Positions 56,849-64,000 of a stretch of 64,000 bases of DNA are shown here, piece by piece. Within the stretch, counting starts at the first letter, position 1. The number at the start of each line of letters is the position of its first letter. Source of the DNA: an uncultured Pseudomonadota bacterium. GTDB lineage: Bacteria; Pseudomonadota; Gammaproteobacteria; Methylococcales; Methylomonadaceae. Below the pieces are notes generated by a model. That model was not told where the DNA came from. It worked only from the letters and a program-made list of their open reading frames with translations, and searched no databases. The translations under genes were made by a program, and so were the position numbers. Location of the stretch: the NCBI GenBank assembly GCA_903928965.1, contig CAIYSZ010000017.1, positions 1 through 64,000 on the forward strand, in the 5' to 3' direction.

Positions 56849-58294
56849 ATGACCACCAGCTTCTATTGGCACGATTACGAAACCTTCGGCGCCGACCCGC
56901 AACGCGACCAAGCCTGCCAATTCGCCGGCCAGCGCACAGATCTTGACTTAAATCCGGTCGGCGAGCCATTGGTCATCTATTGCCAACCGCACCCAGACCG
57001 GCTGCCGCATCCGGAAGCCTGCTTGATTACCGGCATCACCCCGCAACACGCGCGCGAACATGGCGTCAATGAAGCCGAATTCATCCGCCGCATACACGCC
57101 GAACTGTCCGCGCCGGAAACCTGCGGCCTCGGCTACAACAGCCTGCGCTTCGACGACGAAGTCACCCGCAACCTGCTATACCGCAATTTTTTCGACCCCT
57201 ACGCCCGCGAATGGCAAAACCAAAACTCGCGCTGGGACTTAATCGACCTGACGCGCGCCGCGCATGCCTTGCGCCCGGACGGCATGATCTGGCCCCAAGA
57301 CGCCGACGGCGCGCCGTGCTTTCGCTTGAGCGAACTCACCGCCGCCAACGGCTTAGCGCATGCCGCCGCCCACGACGCCCTGTCCGACGTACACGCCAGC
57401 ATCGCCCTAGCCAGGCTGCTAAAACAACGCCAACCCAAGCTATTCGATTACCTATTCCAAAATCGCGGCAAACACGCGGCCCAGCAACTGCTGAATCTGG
57501 GCGGCTTCACCCCGCTGGTGCACGTCTCCGGTCGCTACCCGGCCAAAAAGCATTGCCTAGCCATCGTGGTCGCCTTGGCCGCGCACCCCGTCAACGCCAA
57601 CGAAACCATAGTCTATGATCTCAGCCAAGACCCGACCCCGCTGCTAACCCTAGAAGCAGAGGAAATCCGCGTCCGCCTATTCACCGCCAGCGCCGAGCTG
57701 CCGCCGGACGCGCCGCGCATACCACTAAAAACCGTGCATCACAACAAATGCCCGGTGCTAGCCCCCCTGAGCGTGATCAGAAAGGCGGACGCCGAACGCC
57801 TAAGTCTGGACCTAAAGCAATGCGACGCCCATTTACAGGCGCTAAAATCAGCCGCGGACTTGCCGGCCAAGCTCAGCCTAGTCTTCACCCGCGACTATCA
57901 AGACGCGCCCGCCGATCCTGATCTCATGATCTACAGCGGCGGCTTTTTCAACCAGCACGACAAAGCCATTTTAAACCGCATCCGCGACGCCAGCCCGGAA
58001 CAACTGGCGCGCCTAAAACCGGCCGCCGACGACCCGCGCCTGCCGGACATGCTATTCCGCTACCGCGCCCGCAACTACCCGCACAGCCTTTCCCAAGACG
58101 AACAACAAGAATGGCGGGACTTTTGCCGCCAGCGCCTGCAAAACCCGGAAGACCCGCGCCGGCTCAGTCTTGCGCAATACCACGCCCTGCTAGACCAATT
58201 GGAGCGACAAGCCGAAACCGACAAAACCGTGCTGGAATCACTCCGCGCCTATGCCGGTGAACTCCGCGGCCAGCTTGAAATTAATCCAATATAA
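56849..58294 (+). CDS. sbcB: Exodeoxyribonuclease I
   Basis: A 481-residue 3'-5' single-strand DNA exonuclease. The DnaQ-like domain has FYWHDYETFGADPQRDQACQFAGQRTD (catalytic Asp-Glu), GYNSLRFDDEVTRNLLYRNFFDPYAREW, and HDALSDVHASIALARLL (Exo III). The ExoI-specific C-terminal domain ends RRLSLAQYHALLDQLERQ. It acts in recombination and mismatch repair. Monocistronic. Confidence 0.96.
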   Translation: MTTSFYWHDYETFGADPQRDQACQFAGQRTDLDLNPVGEPLVIYCQPHPDRLPHPEACLITGITPQHAREHGVNEAEFIRRIHAELSAPETCGLGYNSLRFDDEVTRNLLYRNFFDPYAREWQNQNSRWDLIDLTRAAHALRPDGMIWPQDADGAPCFRLSELTAANGLAHAAAHDALSDVHASIALARLLKQRQPKLFDYLFQNRGKHAAQQLLNLGGFTPLVHVSGRYPAKKHCLAIVVALAAHPVNANETIVYDLSQDPTPLLTLEAEEIRVRLFTASAELPPDAPRIPLKTVHHNKCPVLAPLSVIRKADAERLSLDLKQCDAHLQALKSAADLPAKLSLVFTRDYQDAPADPDLMIYSGGFFNQHDKAILNRIRDASPEQLARLKPAADDPRLPDMLFRYRARNYPHSLSQDEQQEWRDFCRQRLQNPEDPRRLSLAQYHALLDQLERQAETDKTVLESLRAYAGELRGQLEINPI

Positions 58295-58401
58295 ATTTAC
58301 GCAAACAACATTGATGAAACCAGCTTTGTTGACGATAATTTACTAGATTACAACGACAGCCTAACTCTACTCCCAAGGGAAACAGAACCGGGCCTACCAA
58401 T

Positions 58402-61281
58402 TTAACCCCCATCCTCCAAATACCCCTCCCAAATCCCCGCCACAGCCTTTCTTTCCTCCGCAAACGCCCCGGCCTCCGCCGTGGCATCCAAGCCCTGCAA
58501 CACCTGATGATGCCCATAATCCCGATAACGGCAAAACGCCTGCCGCAAAACCTCCGCCTCCTCGGCTTGCAACAAACCGCGCGCGGCCAAGTCGCCCAGC
58601 AAGCGCACGTTATCACTATGCGTGCATAATTCCGGAAAGCGCGCCGCGTGCGCCAGCACTAAAAATTGGGTCAAAAATTCGATATCGGCAATCCCGCCCG
58701 GACTATGCTTGACGTTAAAGCGGGCGTAGCCCGGCTTCAATTTGGCCGCCCGCATTTTATAGCGCATCTCCCTAACCTCGGTTTGCAACTGGCCGTAATC
58801 ACGCGCTTGGGTCAATACCTCGCGCCGCACCCGCGCGAACGCCGCTCCCAAGCCGGCGTCGCCGCAAATAAACCGCGCCCGCGTCAAGGCCTGCCGCTCC
58901 CAAGTCCAGGCCGGCCCCAGCAAATATTCCCGGTAATAATCAAGATTCGGCGTCAACACCCCGGAATCGCCGTTCGGCCGCAGGCGCAAATCGGCGGGGT
59001 ACAACTCGCCGCTCAACAATTTGGCGTCAAGAACATGCCGCATCTTTTGCGCCAAGCGCTGAAAAAACAAACTAGCGGCTATCGGTTGCCGGCCGCCTGT
59101 TTCGGCCTGCTCGTCGGGGTAATCGTGCAAAAACAGCAAATCCAAATCAGAACCGTAGCCCAATTCTATGCCGCCCAACTTCCCGTAACCGATAATCGCA
59201 AAATGCGCCGCCGTCTCACCGCATCCCGGCGGGTAGCCGTGCTTGGCTCCCAACCAACGCCAGGCCCAGTGCAAGCATTGCTCCAGCACCGCCTCGGCTA
59301 TCCAAGTCAAATAATCGCTGACCACCATGATCGGAATCACGCCCGTCACATCCGCCGCCGCCACCTTCAACACCTGGCCGTGCTTGAAACGGCGCAAGGC
59401 ATGCAATAGCTGCTCCTCATCGCCGTCCTCCAGCTTCGCCAATTCGCGCTCCAATTCGGCGCGCAACTGTTCCTTCAGTAGCGGCGCATATAAGCGGCGC
59501 GGGTCCAGCAATTCATCCAGCAGCATCGGATACAAACCGATATACCGGTTAATCCACAAACTGGCCCCGCTCAAACGGATCAACTGCCGCACCGCTTCCG
59601 GATTTTCCGCCAGCAAAGCCAAATACACGCCGCGGCCCGCAATGATCTCCAACAAGCTCAACACCCGGCGGCAGGTTTGCTCCGGCTCCGGCTCCGCGCT
59701 CAATTCCTTCAGCAACGGCGGCAATAAGCGCTGCAAACTTTGCAAGCCTTTTGCGCTGATATGCTTCACCGCCAAACTACTTTTAAATGCCTTTAATAAC
59801 TCGCTCAGCCACGCGCTGTCCGCATAACCCCATTCCGCCAGCAAACCGCGCGCCTGCTCGTCGGCCGCATCGCCAACCCACAACCATTGCCCCTGCTGTT
59901 GCGCGCTATCCAAACGACTCAGGGAAAACACCCCGCCAAACACCGCCTGCACCTGCTCGCGCACTAAGCGCAAATACTCCGCCAGACTCGCCCAGTCGGC
60001 GAAATTCAAGGCATAAGCCAACAACTCCCGCGCCAAGGCATCCTTGGGCAAGTCATGCGTTTGCTGGTCCCGATACGCTTGCAAGCGGTTCTCCAAACGC
60101 CGCAAAAACCGGTAATTGGCGATCAACCTATCCGCATCCTCGACGTTCAGCAACTCCAACTCCGCCAAGCGCCGCAATACCTTCTGAATCGGCCGCTGGC
60201 GCAAACCCTCATCATGCCCGCCGCGGATCAACTGAAACGCCTGACCGATGAACTCAATTTCGCGGATGCCGCCCGGCCCCAGCTTCACGTTATCCAAGCG
60301 GTCCTTGCGCTTCAATTCCTGCATGATCTGCATCTTCAAGCCGCGCAATTCGTCGAAAGCGCCATAATCCAAATAGCGCCTATACACAAACGGCTTAATC
60401 AACGCCGCCAACTGCCGGCCGCTATCCGCATCGCCGGCCACCTGGCGCGCTTTTATCATGGCATAGCGCTCCCACTCGCGCGCCTGAGTCACATAATACT
60501 TCTCCATGCCGTCGAAACTCATCAGCAAGGGCCCGCTGTCGCCGAACGGACGCAAACGCAAATCGACGCGGAACACAAAACCGTCCACGGTCATCTCGTC
60601 CAAGGCCTTCACCACGCCGCGGGTAATCCGACTAAAAAACTCCTCATAACTGATGTCCTTTTTCCCGCTCAACACCCCGTCCTCGGCATAAGCGAAAATC
60701 AAATCAATGTCCGAGGAAAAATTCAATTCCCAGGCGCCCAACTTGCCCATGCCCAACACCACCAGATTGAACGGCCGCCCGTCCGCCAAGGCCGGCGTTC
60801 CCCAGCGCCGGCAAGCCTGCCGGTAATGAAAATCCAGCGCCGCCTGAATACAGACTTCCGCCAACTGGCTCAAATCGGCCAGCGTTTCATCCAAATCCGC
60901 CCAGCCGGCCAAATCCCGCCAAGCGATGCGCAACATCTCCCGCCGCCGCAACTCGCGCAAAGCTCGCGCCAACCCGGCCTCGCCTTCCATCTCCTCCACT
61001 CGCACGGCGTCCGCATAAGCCAGCCGCCGCTCGGCGCTAAACAAATCCCGGCTTTCCAGCAAATCATACAAAATCTCGGGACGCCGCAACCAAACGTCCG
61101 CCGCGAACCGGCTGCACAAACACACCTTGAACACCGAATCGATGAACATACGCTCTCGCTCCGCCAACGGCGGCAAGCTTGGAGCGGCTTCGTGCAACCG
61201 GACTAGAAACGCCGCGGACTCAGGCTGCAAAGCCGCCGGCAGTTCTGATTGAATTTCATGCAAGGCGCTGAATAAAGTCAT
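58402..61281 (-). CDS. glnE: Bifunctional glutamine synthetase adenylyltransferase/deadenylase
   Basis: A 959-residue protein with two nucleotidyltransferase domains. One is N-terminal (VVLGMGKLGAWELNFSSDIDLIFAY; deadenylylation by phosphorolysis) and one is C-terminal (AIIGYGKLGGIELGYGSDLDLLFLHD; adenylylation). Each is followed by a helical bundle (GPGGIREIEFIGQAFQLIRGG and HSPGGIADIEFLTQFLVL). It controls glutamine synthetase activity in response to GlnB. Normal length. The first bases overlap the stop of the upstream helicase gene by 4 (ATGA), an unusual partner for glnE. Confidence 0.97.
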   Translation of the reverse strand: MTLFSALHEIQSELPAALQPESAAFLVRLHEAAPSLPPLAERERMFIDSVFKVCLCSRFAADVWLRRPEILYDLLESRDLFSAERRLAYADAVRVEEMEGEAGLARALRELRRREMLRIAWRDLAGWADLDETLADLSQLAEVCIQAALDFHYRQACRRWGTPALADGRPFNLVVLGMGKLGAWELNFSSDIDLIFAYAEDGVLSGKKDISYEEFFSRITRGVVKALDEMTVDGFVFRVDLRLRPFGDSGPLLMSFDGMEKYYVTQAREWERYAMIKARQVAGDADSGRQLAALIKPFVYRRYLDYGAFDELRGLKMQIMQELKRKDRLDNVKLGPGGIREIEFIGQAFQLIRGGHDEGLRQRPIQKVLRRLAELELLNVEDADRLIANYRFLRRLENRLQAYRDQQTHDLPKDALARELLAYALNFADWASLAEYLRLVREQVQAVFGGVFSLSRLDSAQQQGQWLWVGDAADEQARGLLAEWGYADSAWLSELLKAFKSSLAVKHISAKGLQSLQRLLPPLLKELSAEPEPEQTCRRVLSLLEIIAGRGVYLALLAENPEAVRQLIRLSGASLWINRYIGLYPMLLDELLDPRRLYAPLLKEQLRAELERELAKLEDGDEEQLLHALRRFKHGQVLKVAAADVTGVIPIMVVSDYLTWIAEAVLEQCLHWAWRWLGAKHGYPPGCGETAAHFAIIGYGKLGGIELGYGSDLDLLFLHDYPDEQAETGGRQPIAASLFFQRLAQKMRHVLDAKLLSGELYPADLRLRPNGDSGVLTPNLDYYREYLLGPAWTWERQALTRARFICGDAGLGAAFARVRREVLTQARDYGQLQTEVREMRYKMRAAKLKPGYARFNVKHSPGGIADIEFLTQFLVLAHAARFPELCTHSDNVRLLGDLAARGLLQAEEAEVLRQAFCRYRDYGHHQVLQGLDATAEAGAFAEERKAVAGIWEGYLEDGG

Positions 61282-64000
61282 GCGTCTGCCCGCATCTTTT
61301 TTATCAACGCACTAAACTCAGCCTTTCTGAGCTCCAGGCACATTTCTTCATAGGCGGTATAATTCTCACTCCACCAATCCTGCCGCTGCCGATGATAAGG
61401 GGCCAATTTTTCCAAGCTCAACAAATCGTAAATATTGACCCACTCCCCTTCCACCTTGAGCGCCAAATTCGGATTAAAAATATACGCACCGCGCAGCACC
61501 CGCAAAAACAATTTCCGGTTATGCTTCTCCTCGCGGCTGATTTCGTTCTTGGACAAAATACTGGACAAATATGTCCTCTGCTTGCGGCGTTCCGGCAAAA
61601 CGCTATCTGGAATATGCTGCATGGCTTCCATCAAATCCTGCGTGGTGTAACCCTCAATCCGATAGATCAATTTTTTCGGCATCACTCGGTAAAACAGAGC
61701 GATCATCAAATTCAGCAAGAAAAACTCCATGCCGCGCTTGTCTAATTTCACCAAACGGCCATCCACCAAAATACTCATACTGGCAGGCTCTAACAGCGGA
61801 TACACATCGTCGAACTTTCTTTGTGCGTATGCCTTATCCGCGGCCCCTTTCGCCAGCGCGATTTGAAACGCGCTCAAGCCATTGTTATCCGTTTTTTCAG
61901 TGTCCGCTCCCTGCTCGATCAAAGCCTTAATGATATCGACGCCGCCCATCCATGCGGCCGCCATCAACGGCGTTTGATTGAATACATTCCTAAAATCGGC
62001 TCCATATTGGCTAACCAATTTCAAAACCGCATCCGGCTTCTTAAATGCATACGCTGCAAAATGGTTTTGCCGCAATAACTGCAAACCCTTATCCGGCTGT
62101 TTCGCCGGCTTGAACTCGGCTTTAACCAAGTTATTGATGATCTTCAAATCTTGATACACCAAGGCATATTCAAACAAGCTCAGGCGAGCGCGTTTATCGT
62201 TCCCCGCCAGCGCTTTTTGCCGCAAATCCGGCAGCGTGGCCGCATCAATTACCTGCCAATCCGGTGTCTTCTGCCGCAAAATCTCGCTGCGAATGCGTTC
62301 GGCCTGCTCGCGCTTGCCTTGCAACTCCAATTTATGCGCTTCCAAACGCCAGGCGTCCAGACTGGAGTTTTGGCTCGCCAAGGCCAAACTGCCCCGCGCC
62401 TCGCTCAGGCCCAACAAATCCAATATCGGCTGCTTGGCTTGGCTCTCAATCCAATACAGATTTTTTACCGCTCTGGTCAAGGCCACATACAACGCGTTGA
62501 TGTAAAATTTATAAATCTCCAACGACTTATCAGTCTTATCCTTGCCGCGCGCATATTTCAAATCCTTGCTCAAATCCTCGACCGCCACCCCGTGGCCGAT
62601 TTCCCGGTAGCGCGCTTCTTCCTGACTCAAAAAGTTGTACAAAATAATATTTTCATACTCCAAACCTTTTGCTTCTTGAATGGTGAATATCAAGGGCGTG
62701 CCAAAACACTCCCGCGCCGCCGGTTTTTGCTCCGCCGTCATCACAATCACCGCAAAGCGAGTCGAGGCGCGGGTCTTGCCATCCAATTCCTTTTTTATGC
62801 CGGCGTTATCCTGCAACAACAATACCTCGCCCTGTTGATGACCATTACTCTCTACCAAATAATGACTTTCCTTGTCTATGGAACCAAAGCGCAAGTTTTT
62901 GATTTTCAGAATTCGGTTGGCGATTTCCGTCACCTGTGGCGAATTGCGGTAATTCGTGTTCAGGATTTTGATCAGATTATCCGCCGCGTTCAAATCCCGT
63001 TGCCTGAAAAACAAGCTTTTAACCTTGGCCCAGGAAAAAAAATTGGGATGCACAATCTGATTCGAGTCACCGCACAACAAAAAATCCCTAGTGTTATGCA
63101 AAGTCTTCAGAATCAAATACAATTGAATATTGGTCAAATCCTGCACTTCATCCACCACCACAAAATCATAGCGCGCCTCGGCCAGCGGCAAATACTGGTG
63201 ACTCAGGATATTGGCATCGTACAAATTCTCGTCGGCCAAAAATTTCACATACTTCTCGAACAAAGCGTACACCGCCTCCCGTTCCTCGGCGGCAAAAATA
63301 GACTCTTTAACCCCCAGCGCCAAATAATCCGCGCGGCTCAACCAACTTTTGTCGGTAGCCGGCCCGGTAATCACCCCGCGAAACTCCTCAAAAGTCTTGT
63401 GCGCATCGCGCAAGCCATGCGCCTGCCGATGCCGCGCAAACCAATCCTGAAACCGGGCAAAGTCCAGCGGTCTGCCGGACGGGGCGCGGATACTCTCCAA
63501 AAACTCCTGAAACGACAAAAAATCGATCTGCTGCTCCGGGTTTTCATAGTAATTGGCGTAATACAAATCCCGCGCATTATTCACTAAGTACGCTGACTGA
63601 GTGACATACAACACATCGCCAATCGCGTGTTTCATTTTTTCCAACGTCAAGGCGGTCTTGCCGCTGCCGGCCGAGCCGATCACAATTAGCGGCGGCGGCA
63701 GTTCATAAACCGCTTGCTGCGGCTCATCGAACGAAATCACTTTCTCCAACAAGTTGAAGCGGCCATGCCGCGGATTCAAATACACCAGCGTCCCGTCGCC
63801 AGCGAGCTCGCCGGGCGCGGCCAATGGAATCTTATCCTCGTCTATTGCGCTGACCTGACGCAGAAATCTGGAATCTTGATAGGCATGATTCTTGATAATC
63901 TCCAAAACCAACGCATAGCGCTGTTCTTGATGCCGGTAAACCGAAAATACGATGCGATCCTTAATGCTCAAGCGGGCGCGATACAAATTGTCCCCCACCT
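61278..64000 (-). CDS. UvrD-like helicase with RelE-like N-terminal region and ankyrin repeats, 5' end missing
   Basis: At least 907 residues; the frame is open to the window edge. The visible N-terminus (DNLYRARLSIKDRIVFSVYR...LVLEIIKNHAYQDSRFL) resembles RelE/ParE-type toxin folds. A superfamily 1 helicase follows: Walker A VIGSAGSGKTALTLEKM, Walker B FVVVDEVQDLTNIQL, LNTNYRNSPQV (motif IV), FTIQEAKGLEYENIILYNF and YVALTRAVKNLYWIE (motifs V-VI). After a linker, ankyrin repeats lie near residues 660-720 (NQTPLMAAAWMGGVDIIKALIEQGADTEKTD). The remainder is unrecognised. The combination suggests an RNA- or DNA-conflict or defence protein rather than repair UvrD. It is coupled to glnE by ATGA. 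Confidence 0.82.
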   Translation of the reverse strand, partial: VGDNLYRARLSIKDRIVFSVYRHQEQRYALVLEIIKNHAYQDSRFLRQVSAIDEDKIPLAAPGELAGDGTLVYLNPRHGRFNLLEKVISFDEPQQAVYELPPPLIVIGSAGSGKTALTLEKMKHAIGDVLYVTQSAYLVNNARDLYYANYYENPEQQIDFLSFQEFLESIRAPSGRPLDFARFQDWFARHRQAHGLRDAHKTFEEFRGVITGPATDKSWLSRADYLALGVKESIFAAEEREAVYALFEKYVKFLADENLYDANILSHQYLPLAEARYDFVVVDEVQDLTNIQLYLILKTLHNTRDFLLCGDSNQIVHPNFFSWAKVKSLFFRQRDLNAADNLIKILNTNYRNSPQVTEIANRILKIKNLRFGSIDKESHYLVESNGHQQGEVLLLQDNAGIKKELDGKTRASTRFAVIVMTAEQKPAARECFGTPLIFTIQEAKGLEYENIILYNFLSQEEARYREIGHGVAVEDLSKDLKYARGKDKTDKSLEIYKFYINALYVALTRAVKNLYWIESQAKQPILDLLGLSEARGSLALASQNSSLDAWRLEAHKLELQGKREQAERIRSEILRQKTPDWQVIDAATLPDLRQKALAGNDKRARLSLFEYALVYQDLKIINNLVKAEFKPAKQPDKGLQLLRQNHFAAYAFKKPDAVLKLVSQYGADFRNVFNQTPLMAAAWMGGVDIIKALIEQGADTEKTDNNGLSAFQIALAKGAADKAYAQRKFDDVYPLLEPASMSILVDGRLVKLDKRGMEFFLLNLMIALFYRVMPKKLIYRIEGYTTQDLMEAMQHIPDSVLPERRKQRTYLSSILSKNEISREEKHNRKLFLRVLRGAYIFNPNLALKVEGEWVNIYDLLSLEKLAPYHRQRQDWWSENYTAYEEMCLELRKAEFSALIKKMRADA

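Noticed and set aside
62151-63587. 478-codon plus-strand reading frame
   Set aside because: Antisense to the helicase domain; Gln/Arg-rich with no motifs.

Overview
The window looks like chromosome of a gammaproteobacterial methanotroph or methylotroph, probably in or near Methylococcales (Methylomonas-like). The supporting genes are a DUF6513 dihydropteroate-synthase-like protein and a DmrB-type flavoprotein (both typical of tetrahydromethanopterin-using methylotrophs), an MxaD-like periplasmic SRPBCC protein, an exported SBP56/methanethiol-oxidase homologue and a VPxPA-type PEP-CTERM protein. This is inference from gene content; no methane monooxygenase or 16S gene is present. Most of the window is GC-rich; the clear exception is 23.9-27.4 kb.

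Layout. 0-4.1 kb: SBP56 homologue (5' end missing), PEP-CTERM protein, then a reverse pair of nucleotidyltransferase-like protein and HAD phosphatase. 4.1-9 kb: proton-translocating transhydrogenase pntAB, then two paralogous tiny membrane proteins with nearly identical promoters, leaders and terminators. 9-14.8 kb: nrdR-ribD-ribE-ribBX-ribH-nusB-thiL-pgpA, a tight riboflavin and housekeeping operon. 15-17.4 kb: ParD antitoxin beside a wrecked ParE toxin, then acetyl-CoA synthetase. 17.4-19.7 kb: a DoxX protein, an HvfA/bufferin-like Cys-rich precursor with four EGxCG motifs, and an ECF sigma/zinc anti-sigma pair. 19.8-23.7 kb: orphan nucleotidyltransferase, YeeN-type YebC protein, a DUF2750-like protein, and a TPR/O-GlcNAc-transferase-like protein. 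23.9-27.1 kb: an AT-rich two-gene cassette, a HEPN-like protein plus a double-ATPase KGGVGR protein, proposed as a defence module. 27.4-33.1 kb: radA, DUF6513, DmrB-like flavoprotein, ChbG/HpnK-like deacetylase and an ArnT-like glycosyltransferase on the minus strand. 33.3-36.1 kb: multicopper oxidase behind a Fur-box-like site, and an IS110-like remnant. 36.3-41 kb: kdpFABC plus an extra 29-codon leader gene. 41.4-44.3 kb: exported hypothetical protein, GH17 membrane protein, small membrane protein. 44.5-48.1 kb: a TIR-CHAT-(ATPase lost)-TPR gene broken by an internal deletion. 48.4-56 kb: Rpn-type nuclease, mtaB, purB, a small conserved protein, and feoABC under a Fur box. 56-64 kb: MxaD-like protein, sbcB, glnE and a partial UvrD-like helicase with a RelE-like front end and ankyrin repeats.

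Themes. Metal handling recurs: feoABC, a Fur-linked multicopper oxidase, and the HvfA-like precursor with its sigma/anti-sigma pair. Accessory defence or conflict genes occur at four places (ParDE remnant, HEPN/KGGVGR pair, TIR-CHAT-TPR, Rpn/helicase). At least three copies of a dispersed palindromic repeat sit in intergenic gaps. The strongest candidates for undescribed biology are the HEPN-like/KGGVGR cassette, the HvfA-DoxX locus lacking the usual HvfB/HvfC modification genes, the paired small membrane proteins, and the RelE-helicase-ankyrin fusion.
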